Positions 33,831 to 45,050 are shown, numbered from the stretch's first letter. The stretch: 64,000 nucleotides of DNA from Nephrocerus scutellatus (GCA_947095585.1 OX352761.1:112951890-113015889), one strand, 5' to 3'. The notes: generated by a model not told the origin, from the letters alone. Translations and numbers: made by a program.

Positions 33831-35036
33831 AAAATCGACCTCGTCATCCTCTTAGATCTTTGCTTCACCAAGGTGGTTAAGTTTTTTGCAACGACTGATT
33901 GAAAAATTTGCCTTTAAAGCCACGTTTATTGGCTTCTCGAAGTATTCCTGTCCGATTCCTCAGTCATAGCTATTTCAATATTGAGTATTTTGCCTAATTT
34001 TTGTGTGGATGATATTGCCGAATTTTATCAAGTCAGTTCTTCTTATATTTCGATAAGTTTTGAATGGCTTCAATCGGCAGCATAACCAGGTAGGAATTAC
34101 ATAAAAGAGTTGAAGTTAACGCTTCTAAAACGCTATCTACTTTCGTCCAAGTGTAATATAAACTTCCCCTTTTTCCAATAATGGTACTTGCGCCTCAGAA
34201 ACCTAAATGCAATTCTCGGAATGTGTTAACGCAATTAAAATTCTATTTTTTGTAAACAACGACACGTATATGAAGGTCTATTCTGCCTGGGGTATTGAGA
34301 TCTTAATTAGTCTCTCGTACTCTCATAGTCGGACAACCCAGGTTAATCCATTGGTATTTTGCTAGGGATTACAAGGCGTCAAAATAGCATCTTACCAGTA
34401 TTGGATTAGCCGAGTAGAAACCAAGTGCTTTCATTGCCGCTTGAATTGTATAAAACTTAAAAGTGCACGAATTTGAAGTATAATGTCTTCCTTAAACATT
34501 ATCGGGTCAACAGGCAGGCGAAATAACAGCTTGAAACCGGAAATGTGCTTATGGTTTCTTAAATCCTAGTAAGCCTTAAATAGACGTCCAAACACTTTAA
34601 ATCCAGGAGTTAAATCATCTTCTTCTTACATGTGGATTTGAGACTTTGGCGTTCAGCAAAGAAATATTTAAAATTTCGTAAAGGAGGACCACCTTCAGTA
34701 CGTTTTATGGAACTCATCAGCGAGGCGGAGCAAACCTTCTTAGAAGCGTAGACGATTGCATTCATAACTTGAACATTTTGTAGCACCTAATACCTGCTTC
34801 TAAATGCGTGTCTTTTTTTAACAAAATGGTTAAGTTGAAATAATCCTCGTGTTCTTTTATATTTTTACGGACATTCTTTATGACAGTTGTCATTTTTGTA
34901 AAACTATAAGATAATAGGAGATAAAAGATTTTAGCAGAATCGGCCTGAATATGTTGTGCGGGAAATCTACACCAGGCAGTCATTATCATCGACCTCATTG
35001 TTTTTTTCAAATTAAAAAAAAATTCTCTTATATCAG
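33831..35036. other. no gene seen
   Basis: Unrecognised DNA up to the 3' end of the peptide gene. Confidence 0.45.
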
Positions 35037-35086
35037 TAATTTATTTAATTTTTTATCAATTATGAATTGGAATTGCTTGTTATAAT

Positions 35087-35360
35087 TTATGCAGCTGCAG
35101 CAGCTCCAGCTACAGCACCTCCAATTTCAATGACTTTCTTTACCTTATTAGCATGAGAAACAACTTTGTCGATTTTCTTGGCAGCATGGTCCTAAAAGAT
35201 TTTTTAAGGTCATTAAAAAAATAGATATCCAGCTTATTATATGACTTACCAATCGGTGTCCAATATGACCGAAATGATGGTGATGACCTTCGGTTGCCTG
35301 TTGTCCCAGCAAGCAAAGGACCAAAATGGCCAGCAATGCAAAGTACTTTGTAAAGTTCAT
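35087..35360 (-). CDS. His-rich secreted linear peptide, cecropin/stomoxyn-like (putative antimicrobial)
   Basis: Two exons, 35250-35360 and 35087-35191, with a 58-bp GT-AG intron (GTAAGTCATA..TTTTAG) in phase 0, giving 71 residues. Residues 1-25 form a signal peptide (MNFTKYFALLAILVLCLLG then QQATEG). The mature part opens with HHHHFGHIGHRL, continues with a Lys-rich amphipathic stretch (DHAAKKIDKVVSHANKVKK) and ends in a Gly/Ala/Val tail of five Ala. There is no Cys. This layout (basic helix, then hydrophobic Ala/Gly helix, ~45 residues) is that of cecropins and stomoxyn; I see no close sequence match, and the His cluster is unusual. A TATAAAAG box (35450-35457) and an AATAAA signal (35040-35045, minus) bracket it. 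The antimicrobial role is inference from composition. Confidence 0.75.
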
Positions 35361-35449
35361 AATGTCTGTGGTGAAGGTGTTAGGAAAAAAAATGGTTGTA
35401 GGTTCGAATGTTCTGATGGAACTGTTTTCAAAATGTCAACCAACATTTG

Positions 35450-35457
35450 CTTTTATA
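35450..35457 (-). promoter_or_regulatory. TATA box of the His-rich peptide gene
   Basis: TATAAAAG on the minus strand, 90 bp before the start codon. An ACAGTT initiator-like word lies near 35424, about 30 bp downstream. Two GATA-type words (AGATAA) lie further upstream near 35586 and 35613. GATA sites are common in fat-body immune promoters, but no convincing kappa-B site was found. Confidence 0.6.
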
Positions 35458-35460
35458 GCA

Positions 35461-36540
35461 TTAGCCGCTGTACACAGATTGTAAAAATATCATCAGTCAA
35501 TTTTCTGTGTGACTTTTAATCCATTTTGATGAATGATTTAAATTTCGAATCAATTAACAAAAAAGTCACACAAATGTTGTCCCAAAGATAATGGGAGTTG
35601 ATATTAGAAAAAAGATAAACCAATTGTGTGAAACGGAATTGACGAATGCTTGGTGGCAATTATTTTTACGGGTGTCATTCTGTGCAAGATAATGGTATTT
35701 TAGTTGTTGTGTTAGAATAATCCATGTGACATAACGTTTTATATTGTTAAGGGTAAGCTGATTTCTAACCCGTTAGCGCCACTCTATAGAAAGCCACAAT
35801 GCACCTCTGCTAGGTTATAAGTATTTCGAGTATATTCGAGACCATGTTTCATGGTTGTATATGCAAGTAGAAAACAATGAATTATTTTGTAACCAGAGAT
35901 TATTTCCAAGCTCATGGTCGAATTGCTGGGTACCTATCAAAGACACGATTGGATTGGGACGCAGTAATTTAGGATTGAATCTTTGGCTAAACCACAGTAT
36001 AGTGACCAAGGAACCAGCGTCATTCAGCCGGCCCCGGCTTTCTGGCGAGGGGAATCCTTATCACTCGAAATCCTCTAGGGTTATTTCTTGCTTAATTAAG
36101 CTGCTTCCACATCATTCAATCGAGAACGCTTTGAGAAGGTTCTTTTTTAAATGCTCGCTCCGGATGAAGGCGAAAATTCAGCATTTTGAGATTTTAGATG
36201 AGAGTAGTGAGGCCCATCAAAGCCCTTGGTCTCTTTAATGTAGTTTGCCTGCATTTGGTATATGAAAAATCATTTTTTCGTCAACACCTAAATTTTCATC
36301 ATTGCTGTCGTGGTAATCGCAACTATTGAAAAAATTCTACCTCGATAAGTGCAACTTTTATTTCATCATATCCTCTTGTTTTTGCTTGTCCTTTGAGTTT
36401 CTCCACTTTGTCTGGCCAGTTATTTTACCGCTACTTGAGAATACCATGAATATATCTGTTGAGTGTAACTGTGTTCTTGGTTAGTTTTATAACCAAGTCA
36501 CGGTTAATTTTTTTAAGAATGGTTGTACTAAAAAAATTGT
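35461..36540. other. no gene seen
   Basis: Upstream region of the peptide gene and an unsupported 127-codon plus-strand frame (35855-36238) without recognisable domains. Confidence 0.45.
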
Positions 36541-36549
36541 CAAACTTTC

Positions 36550-37110
36550 AATTAAAGATAAAAGTAAGATTTTGGAAAAAATTGATAAATATGCCTTGAA
36601 TATAGTGTATACAAGTCTACAATCAGCAAAAACCTTGGTAAACGAGAACGCGGTAGGAAATACAGACTGTGGACCGGAAAAAGAATAAACCTAAAAGAGT
36701 GTGAATATCCCAAGATGGAACGAGCTTTACACAAATGGTTCTTGAATCAAAGAAAGCTAAATGTGCCGATTTCTAGTGAGGTTCTTACATCAAAAGCATG
36801 TCAATTGCATTCAATTGCATAAAATCAAAGAATTTACTCTCCGAAATGCAATTTGCCTCCCAGCTAATGCATGGGATGGATTGCAGGTTAGCTCAATAAA
36901 GAAATGCTGGAATGTGTTGATGTCTCTTTGTATTGATTGGAATGTGGAAGATGGGCTAACACTGAGCACAATAAGAGCTCATAATATGAATGAACGCGAG
37001 GTGGTAGAATCGATAACCCCTTTCCTTAAATTTCTCGGAGTGAATCGATTTCTAATGACGAAATACAGGATTAGATACGCGATACCGGAGATAACGTAAA
37101 CTAATTGTGA
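36550..37110 (+). pseudogene. pogo/Tigger (jerky-like) transposase remnant lacking its DDE core
   Basis: Plus-strand frames give a CENP-B-type DNA-binding block (ERALHKWFLNQRKLNVPISS then VLTSKACQL). A jump follows straight to the C-terminal part (IKEFTLRNAICLPANAWDGL, IKKCWNVL). The FTLRNAIxxxxxAWxxV..xxxxCWxxL pattern is that of Tigger/jerky-like proteins after the DDE domain. The DDE core itself is missing and frames are shifted. Confidence 0.65.
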
Positions 37111-39753
37111 CGATAAGGAATCCATTGAAACTTCAGACGCGAGTGAAACGGAGACTGCTTAAAGTTCAAAAAAAAAGAATAAAGAAATTGCAATACACAG
37201 CCATTTAATGGGCTGAAGAAAACTCAGCACCCATAGGCCATAGATCAGATACTGAATCTGCAAAAACTGCGAGAAATGGCTGTGTTGAAAAATGCAGCGA
37301 AGCAAAAAAGTCAAACAAAAATATCAAAGCTTTTAACAACATGGTTTTAATCACAATTTACCTTCAAAAAGTTTTTGACGCGGTTATATCAACAACCTCG
37401 TTCATTGCAACTACCCCCGATTTCTATTAGTTGCGATAATCGAGAATGCACTGTATTTACAAAGTTGTTTGTTTATTTAATTCCAACAACTTTACTTACG
37501 GGTTGTATTTAGTATTTTCTATTCAGTATCAGGCTACAAAACGGTCGATACTCGTATTACGCCTATATATAAGTATAAGTGGTAAAACCCTATCTCATAG
37601 AGCGATCCGAGGTTCAGTGTGTTCAAATTAAGATGGTTGCTCGTAAAAATAAAACACACTGTCCATTCAGTGCTTGCTTTTCAAAATTTATTGAGTTTAT
37701 ATAAACAAATTTGGTTTCAATTTCTATTTTATTTGTTTTTAAACTGAATTTTTCGGCCTTCGATAATTGAACCCTAATCACCTCGCACTTCTTTTATCTA
37801 TCATATATACAGCGCGTCAGTATCTATTATAAGTAATCATTTAAATGTCCATGTACTTGACATAGTGCAGATTCATGTGTACTGTAACATGAACCCTTCA
37901 TAATAATATTTTGGCTGTCACTTGCCATTGTTTAATGACGATGGAAGTTCATATGATATACCTACACTTCAAGTGTTTATTTTTTATAACCGAGACTATT
38001 TAAGTGACGTGGGAAATGCATTAGGTATACACGTATATGTGTATAGATGGATTGATGATATGCTGATATGGCGTTAGGCGGATCTCAATTATCGAAGCAC
38101 GGAATTAGAATATGTATGGATGGTAATGATCACTGGTGTGATCCCTTCACATACTTTGTTTACTCGAATCCTAAACTCTGCTTGTACACTTGATGTAGAC
38201 CTTACACCAATAACTAGCTATGTACAACCAACCTAAATTTGCAGAAAATCAAATATATAACATACGTACTGCGTATGTGTATCAAGGGTGTTTGTATCTA
38301 ACGCAACTGCGTTTGGAATGGAAGGTTTTCCTCGTTCAAATTCTTGTTTCATTTAAATGTTCCAAGTTATACAACTACAGCTCTATTCTATTGTTCTTCA
38401 CTTTCGCAAAATCGGACACAGTCAAAGGCACATTATTTACAACTTTTCTAAGATCTTTAAGTTACCTCTAGAAGGGCCCGTAAAATCCATTTCGGACTAT
38501 GTTAACTTTTTACGCAGCACTTACCTAATAATTTATGTAAAGAAACTCGTCATAACATTATCTACTAGTATTAGATTTTCCCACCATGAGCGGCGGTTCT
38601 CCGTCATTTCATTTAAATATCACAAATGGAAAACTATAAAACCGTAGTAAAACGAGAAGAGAGAACTGGCGGTAACAGGAACAAAGGAGCAAGTCTAGCT
38701 GAGACCATACACTGAGAAGGTCCCTAATCCTTAGATATTGCGTTGTAATTTTAGCGAGTGCAAAACTGTCCAACGCGACGACGACGCAAATAAAAATCAC
38801 AAAAGGTGCGATCTCTCATTACCTAATGCGTGCGTCGATGAATTTATATCGCCTCGGATAATAATTTCACGTTTTATTACGGACTTTTTCCCCATTATTC
38901 ATCCCTTAGGTTGATATGATTTTTTATGCTGTTGTTGTTTAGTTTTTTACGATGTAACTTCCTTCCTTTGTCGCATTCAATTCTCAATTATTTAACCTTC
39001 TTTCGTCGCAATCGCAATCATATCGTAAAATCAAGCTTCTCCGGCCGCTTGTTCTTTCGGTACGCGGTGTAAATGTGAAACTTTAACTTTTTTACGATTT
39101 TACTTAAGCCAAAGGTTAAACAACGTAAGTTCATGTGTGTATGAGAGTGTGTGCTCGCATATAGTTCAACTGCGTGAACATCACATTCTCGTTAAAGAGC
39201 TGTGACAACATTTGCTGGGTGCTTAGGGCTTAGGGTGACTTATTTTCGCACTTTTATGATGTAAGAAATGTGATCATTGATTTTTTGATAAAAAACATCA
39301 AAATTTTTGACGAACTACTGTTGTATCGATGGAATTTTAGGGTACCTTCTGTAACCTCGCATTATCATGTTTGTTAGCGTTTTGTTGCGTTCTCAGAGAG
39401 AAAACGATAGAAACCAGACATCGCTGACTTACCATATTCCTAAGACTACTTTTGACTTTGACTGGCAGACTTTATTATAATAATCTCAATTTTCAAGTGT
39501 TCATAAAACTACGATAAAAATTAGTCGATATTCCGTTAATTGATTTTGCGATTAGTCTGAAAGACTCGCAAAAGTGCCAAGCGTAACTAGCATGGTTGCG
39601 TACTAACCATGATACAAGTAATATATGATATAAAATATAAAATAGGTGGTAGATCTGGAGCAACTAGAACTGTTATCTATAAAATAAATGGAAATTGCTG
39701 GAATGTTTTTAATGGAAATCTGGAATATTTGTAGCTTAACAAAATCACATAAT
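37111..39753. other. no gene seen
   Basis: Long AT-rich stretch with scattered short open frames and no domain, tRNA or repeat family that I recognise. Confidence 0.5.
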
Positions 39754-39829
39754 TTAAAAGAACCGTCCTAAGCATTTGAGGTTTATGTTGATGTTCTTTA
39801 ACATCAAATGCTTAGCACGGTTCTTTTAA
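39754..39829. repeat. 26-bp inverted repeat (strong hairpin)
   Basis: Arms 39754-39779 and 39804-39829 pair over 26 bp with one mismatch (TTAAAAGAACCGT-C-CTAAGC against its complement). The loop is 24 bp. An alternative inner hairpin GATGTT-CTTT-AACATC overlaps the right arm. No flanking direct repeat seen. It could be a MITE relic, a fold-back structure or a small-RNA precursor. Confidence 0.7.
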
Positions 39830-40190
39830 GTTACGTCGTCAGCGTAGTCCAGATGTTTGAGTTAAGATGTAAGAGTCCAACGATTTCCTCCGTTTCCAGT
39901 ATAGATAAAGCTGCGCGAAGTACATCGCTAATCACCAACAAAAAAGTATCGGCGATAGAATGTAACCTTCTCGTACCCCACTTAGGATCTCGAATTCCTC
40001 TGACAGCTTTCCTATATGCAGCACATGACATTTAGAGCCATCATAGGTTGCTTTAATAATAGCTATTAGTTTATCGTTTATCGAAATTCAAGGCACTGTT
40101 CAATAATGATCCGCAGGGTGTGGTCTACACAGGAGGATCCAGTGCGGAGACCTGCTTGTTCGGCATAGAGTGTATCTCCCTAGACCCGAT
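39830..40190 (-). mobile_element. RTE-like LINE remnant (reverse transcriptase)
   Basis: Minus-strand frames contain AEQAGLRTGSSCVDHTLRII, IEQCLEF and then IADTFLLVISDVLRAAL. The EQAGFRxGxSCxDxxxxLRxIIEQxxE motif is typical of RTE/BovB-type reverse transcriptases. It ends at a CT-rich minisatellite. Confidence 0.6.
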
Positions 40191-40625
40191 TGTAGAACAC
40201 CTAAAACCCCCCTTAAGGTTCCACTCATGACTCTCTTAAATTCCCCTCAAGACCACCTCAATATCTCCTTAAAACCTTCTTCAGATCCCCTCAAGACTCC
40301 ACTCATGACCCTCTAAGAATCCCCTCAAGAACCCCTTAAGCCTCACTAAATTCCACACAAAATTCCCCCGAGACCCGCTCAAGACACCCTTAAGACTCCA
40401 CTCACGACCCTCTCAGAAACCCCCTCAAGCCCACCTAAACACACCACTAAAGACCATCTCAAGACTCCCCTCAAACCGCCCTCAAGACCACCTGAGGACA
40501 ACCCTTAAGACCTCGTAAGGACCCTCTTAAGACCTTGTAAGATCCCTCTTAAGACCCCCTGAAGACTACACCAAGACCACAACACGACTCCTAAGAACCC
40601 CTCAAGATTCGCTTAAGGCACTAAC
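40190..40625. repeat. CT-rich degenerate minisatellite, CCCCTCAAGACC-type
   Basis: About 430 bp of repeated words such as CCCCTCAAGACCAC, CCCTTAAGACTCC, CTCAAGACTCC, with a loose 12-14-bp period. C is strongly favoured over G on the plus strand. No coding frame. It separates two RTE-like LINE pieces on opposite strands. Confidence 0.75.
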
Positions 40626-41050
40626 GTTCTCACAGTACTCTTGTATGGCTGTGAAATTTGGAAAGTCACAGAGTCAATTACGACATTACGACACGTCTTG
40701 GTCAACAAGACGTGGAGTGGCCGACACTGAGAAGTAGTGGCCGGACACTATCAACAATCAAGATTTTTGGAGAGTTACGCAGCAGGAAGCAATCGTGGTC
40801 ATCATCAGACGACGGAAATGGAGCTTTATTGGTCACACTTTGAGAAAACCAGCAGAAGATATCACGAAACAAGCGTTCGACTGGAATCCATAAGGAAGCT
40901 GCCGAGTTTGTCGTCCTAGTAGGACATGGAAAAGGACAATAGAAGAGGAATTATAATCTTAGGGGACAGTGTGGCGTCTCTTGAAACCTCAGGCGGTAGA
41001 TCGAGGAAGTTGGCGGGCATTTTTAGAAGGAAGGAAAGAAAGAACGAAGG
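40626..41050 (+). mobile_element. RTE-like LINE remnant (C-terminal part)
   Basis: Plus-strand frames read VLLYGCEIWKVTESITTLRH, QQEAIVVIIRRRKWSFIGH, TLRKPAEDITKQAFDWNP and RPRRTWKRTIEEEL-like words in shifted frames. These are the usual end of RTE-type ORF2 (LYGCETW..GHxLRK..WNPQG..RGRPxxTW). Non-functional. Confidence 0.7.
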
Positions 41051-41723
41051 AAGGATTATTGCTTTAACATCCGAAAACTGCACAATTAAGCAAATTTTTA
41101 CATATTTTTTAAAGAATAACAAACACCGACATTTGCAATTTTTTGGATTAAAATAAATTTGAAATTTTTTTGCAATTTTATTTTCCACGTTTCATCTTGT
41201 CAACGTGTGACGTAATGTGAGAGGTGAAGAGAATTTTGTGGCATATCTTGTACTACTTGTATCATGGTACTAAGTAAAAGGCTCGGCTTGTCGTTTAATC
41301 TGTGTCGTTTACTTTCAAATGTTCATAAATAAAAACAAATTCTAAATATATTTTTAGGAGAAACATTGGCAATTTTGAAAAAATTTAAAAATCAGAACAA
41401 ACCTGCATCAACACACATTACAATTTTTTCAATCCTAATAGCATGCAACAAAAAGTCACACAACTTTAGTATGAAAAAGCCTAAAGCGTTTTAAATAATA
41501 ATAAAAAAGCTTTAATTTTTTTTTCTTTTAATTATGTGTTGACCAATGCTGACCAATTACTTGTAATGACTGTAAACAATACAAACAATACAGTGAGTAC
41601 AAATGTTTATTAGGTAATCACAGCGTGTTTTTTCTGCAATAATTTGCATTATTTTGTAGATTGTTCTAATTATACGAACAACATTTTGGTATAAATGCAA
41701 GCTGTGCTCAGCGTATCAATGTA
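41051..41723. other. no gene seen
   Basis: AT-rich DNA upstream of the first tRNA gene. Confidence 0.45.
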
Positions 41724-41803
41724 GGCAGCGTGGCCGAGCGGTCTAAGGCGCTGGTTTTAGGCACCAGTCCGAAAGGGCGTGGGTTCGAATCCCACCGCTG
41801 TCA
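41724..41803 (+). tRNA. tRNA-Leu (anticodon TAG)
   Basis: An 80-nt class II cloverleaf. The acceptor stem is GGCAGCG/CGCTGTC with one G-T pair and discriminator A. The anticodon arm is CTGGT-TTTAGGC-ACCAG with anticodon TAG. A long variable arm and the T arm with GGTTCGAATCC follow. Internal A box (TGGCCGAGCGG) and B box are intact and there is no intron. Five Ts at 41812-41816 form a Pol III terminator. Identical to the copy at 43981. Confidence 0.97.
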
Positions 41804-41811
41804 CATGCTTC

Positions 41812-41816
41812 TTTTT
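41812..41816 (+). terminator. Pol III terminator of tRNA-Leu copy 1
   Basis: TTTTT run nine bases past the discriminator base. Confidence 0.8.
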
Positions 41817-42584
41817 ATAGTTATTTTTATTTTTTGAATAATTAGCTTAACAAGTTTTACTTGCACGACACGACAGAGATTTTATTAAAAAAGAGAATAA
41901 AAATAACGGATTTTAGTCAATGATGATTGTTCCGCTAATTTAAGAATTGTGTGAATAGCAACAGAAGTGACACAACATGTCAATTATAATAAGAGGATAT
42001 CCTAGAATATTTTGAGATTTATATGTTCGAAAAACCGGGGTGAATCAATTAGAGTTGGTGTGACAGAATTACTTATAATGAACAGAAGTGCTTCACGGAT
42101 AGGATTTAGTAACGGAAATTGCGAAACGCGAGCGTGAAGTTTAGCATTTGAAATATATACACATATACTCGTATATAGTTATTTTCCAGTGATAGAGTTT
42201 TGTATTATTCACTTTTATGTACGTATTTTTAATTAGATTGAATGTTAATTACAAAGGTAACGAACGTATGTAGCAGATCTAGTTTACTTCGTGCTTACTA
42301 AGTTAGATAAAATTGTTCTCGCAGCTGCAGTGAGTAATCAGCATGTAACACAAATGTATTACGTATGGGAATAATAAACCAATTTAATTTAAGTTCCATG
42401 TCTTAAGTTTACTTTTAATTTTTACAGAAATTTTTCTAAAATAAAAAAAAAAACAGTTGCTTATAGCTCACAACCGCAAACTATTATCTACGTACTAATT
42501 TACTAATTTACGTCACTACTATCGGCAGCAGTTTAAGGAACTTAAATTAAAGGTTTAGCTCGAGTTTGTCTATGTCTTTGTATA
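41817..42584. other. no gene seen
   Basis: AT-rich spacer between the two tRNA genes. Confidence 0.45.
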
Positions 42585-43330
42585 TAATGTACTAGCTGAA
42601 AAACCCGGCTGCCCCCACCCCACTCACCGCACCCAACTGATCACCCACTCAGTGATCACTGCACTGACCCCACTGCCATCCCCCACAGATTGTAACGCGA
42701 GGATTACAACAGAATTCATTGATTGTCTTTCCCTATTTTTAAATTCTCTATATTAACTTCACTTGCCCGCCCGTGGCACGGATGTCGGACGTCTGTGTGA
42801 CGTTTTTCGGTCGTCGTGGAATCTTGCGATCAATTTTTAACCCACTTCCTACAGCCCGATTTTATTGAAATTTTGCACACATGTGTATTTCCGGAGACAA
42901 CACTTTCTATTAAATTTTGAGGCCCCTCGGGCAACGGGGTCTGGGGGCTCCCATACAAATATTTTTCAAAATTTTATACGCATGTGTATCTCCGATGGAC
43001 AAAACTTTTTGTAAAATTTTTGAAGCGATCGGGCTTCGGGGTCGGGGGGCTCCCATACAATTTTTATTTTAATTATCAATTTTTAACGCACTTCCTACAG
43101 CCAAATTTTCCTGAAATTTTGTACACATGTGTATTTCCAGTGACAATACTTTCGTTTTGGAAGTGATCGGGCCCCGGGTTCGTGGGGCTCCCATACAAAT
43201 TTAAAATAAAAATTACCCGATTTTTTTCAAATTTTACACACATATGTATACCTAATAAAAAATACTTTTTCTAAAATTTGGTAGTGATCGGGCCCCGGGT
43301 TCGGCCGGGTTTAAATATCATATACTGGCA
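42585..43330 (+). repeat. tandem ~120-bp repeat Z with a C-rich leader
   Basis: A leader CTAGCTGAAAAACCCGGCTG and a C-rich stretch (CCCCACCC, 42610-42690) precede about four units. Each unit carries CACACATGTGTATTTCCGG-like, ACAATACTTT, AAATTTTGG, GTGATCGGGCCCCGGG-like and GGGGCTCCCATACAA blocks. Two units also carry CAATTTTTAAC-CACTTCCTACAGCC. Degraded single units lie at 10990-11200 and near 43605-43625. The leader is related to 52170-52300. Non-coding. Confidence 0.75.
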
Positions 43331-43980
43331 TCAGATATTCGTCGCACTTTATGGACTGTGTGCGGTGTGTGCTGGGCAGTCGGCTGCGCTGCATGGTTTT
43401 GGTGGTTAAGAGAGAGAGAAATCTTAGCTCACGCACAAATGAACCCAGCAAATGAAACGAGGCATAAATGTTTTATGCTTAATCCAACTTACTTAGCGTG
43501 CTCTAAGTGCTCAGAATAAAATGATCTGAGCTTTTTCAATTTTAACATCTGATGTCAAATATCTCTTTCGATGATTTTCTCCTACAATAAAAAAAATGAC
43601 CCAGGCTCGAGGGGCTCCCATATGAATTTCTGCGATTAGAGAATTTAGATGAAACATTTTAATTTTTATGGGTTGTTTTTTTTTGTACGAGTAGTTAGGG
43701 ACAAAAACTTCTAATATCAATGTTTTTTTTACACAGGCGTTCTACAAGAAGCGTTCTTGACTCATTGATTAAAGAAATTGTTATAGTGGCAACTGAATGG
43801 TAAATAGTTTTTAAAAGATTAGATAAGTTTCTTTAGACTAACTATTTCATTTCACTGTCAATCGATAATTATACAACTGTCGATTGCAGCAACGTCTCTC
43901 ACTCGAGCAAATACTAAATAGGGAGGCTAAATTAAAATTGTTAAGGCGTGAATTGTCTAATTAATAACTACATATATATC
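43331..43980. other. no gene seen; one stray repeat Z block
   Basis: AT-rich DNA upstream of the second tRNA; a CTCGAGGGGCTCCCATATG fragment of repeat Z is at 43604-43622. Confidence 0.45.
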
Positions 43981-44060
43981 GGCAGCGTGGCCGAGCGGTC
44001 TAAGGCGCTGGTTTTAGGCACCAGTCCGAAAGGGCGTGGGTTCGAATCCCACCGCTGTCA
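43981..44060 (+). tRNA. tRNA-Leu (anticodon TAG), second identical copy
   Basis: Same 80 nt as 41724-41803, base for base, with a six-T terminator at 44068-44073. Flanks beyond the gene are not similar apart from CA following the discriminator base, so any duplication is old or the copies are kept alike by selection or conversion. Confidence 0.97.
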
Positions 44061-44067
44061 CATAAGC

Positions 44068-44073
44068 TTTTTT
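44068..44073 (+). terminator. Pol III terminator of tRNA-Leu copy 2
   Basis: TTTTTT run eight bases past the discriminator base. Confidence 0.8.
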
Positions 44074-44232
44074 ATTCTAATAACATACTTTTGATTTTGT
44101 GAGAAATAATTCCAACAAGAGCGACGTATTTAAAGGGTGTCCCAACAGAGCGCCGGATTAAAATTTGCCGCCGTTTTGTTAATACGAGTTGTACGGTGAT
44201 TTGTTTTTGACATTTCTTTCACCTTTTGGCTT

Positions 44233-44640
44233 TCACCAAATTGATGAAGAGACTGGTTCCACTGGATATGCCATCAAATCACCAGTAGAACTTTGAGCAA
44301 GAAATCCGTATTGCCGGCCACTAAGGAATTCGTAAATTTCAAGATATCTCAACAGCTGATAATTGATCAGCGTTTCCATGACCTTGGAAAGAATGGTTAT
44401 AAGTGCTATGGGTTGGTACGATAATTGAGACCACGGCTCGCCATTTTTGGGTATAGGCTGTTTTCCCAACTTCTCGAACAGAATCCAGAGGAATAGAATC
44501 AGAACTAATGGGGAAATACCATCTGGCCCTGCGGATTTGTGAGTGTTGAGATCGTTTAAAACTATAGCAACTGCTCTAAATTTCTTTCAGGGTCTGGCAG
44601 AAAACAATGTAGGAACCAGTATCTAATTAGCCAGATCTTA
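44233..44640 (-). mobile_element. LINE remnant: reverse transcriptase palm
   Basis: Minus-strand frame KQPIPKNGEPWSQLSYQPIAL, LITILSKVMETLINYQLLRY, LSGRQYGFLAQSSTGDLMAY. Upstream a SAGPDGISPLVL-like block (44500-44540). The wording matches the fragment at 63.8-64.0 kb (ILSDRQYGF, STGVLMVY), so both are one family. Confidence 0.75.
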
Positions 44641-44884
44641 GAAATCCGACCTAGGACATTATAAAATAAAAGATACGACGCACGGTCAAGATTTTATCGT
44701 GTTCCGATATTTTCTAATCGTGTTACAGCGAAACCGTGCTGTAGGTTACCATGCTATCGGAGCATTATCTGGAGCATTACCTTATATCAATGATAATATT
44801 ATTATATTATCTGTACTTATATGCTTCTTTAGGTTCCGTTCCAAGTAAATTTATAGCGGTTCTTAAAATCTTCTTTCTTTATCG

Positions 44885-45050
44885 TTTGTGTGTAGGAGGT
44901 AATCTTCGGAACTACTGGACCGACTTCAAAAATTCTTCCACCATTATTAAGAGTGGACTTTCGGCATAGGCTATATATTATCTCGTTTAAACTTAATAAC
45001 TAAAGTCAACGAAAAAACGGTTGCGCATCATAATGACTTTGTGCTGTGTG
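44885..45050 (+). repeat. dispersed repeat X, copy 2
   Basis: TTTGTGTGTAGGAGGTAATC, GGAACTACTGGACCGACTTC, AAAATTCTT, ACTAAAGTCAACGAAAAAAC and GCGCATCATAATGACTT occur in the same order as at 6580-6755. Confidence 0.7.

Noticed and set aside
35855..36238. 127-codon plus-strand frame upstream of the His-rich peptide gene
   Set aside because: No recognisable motif and no transcript signals; composition not convincingly coding.
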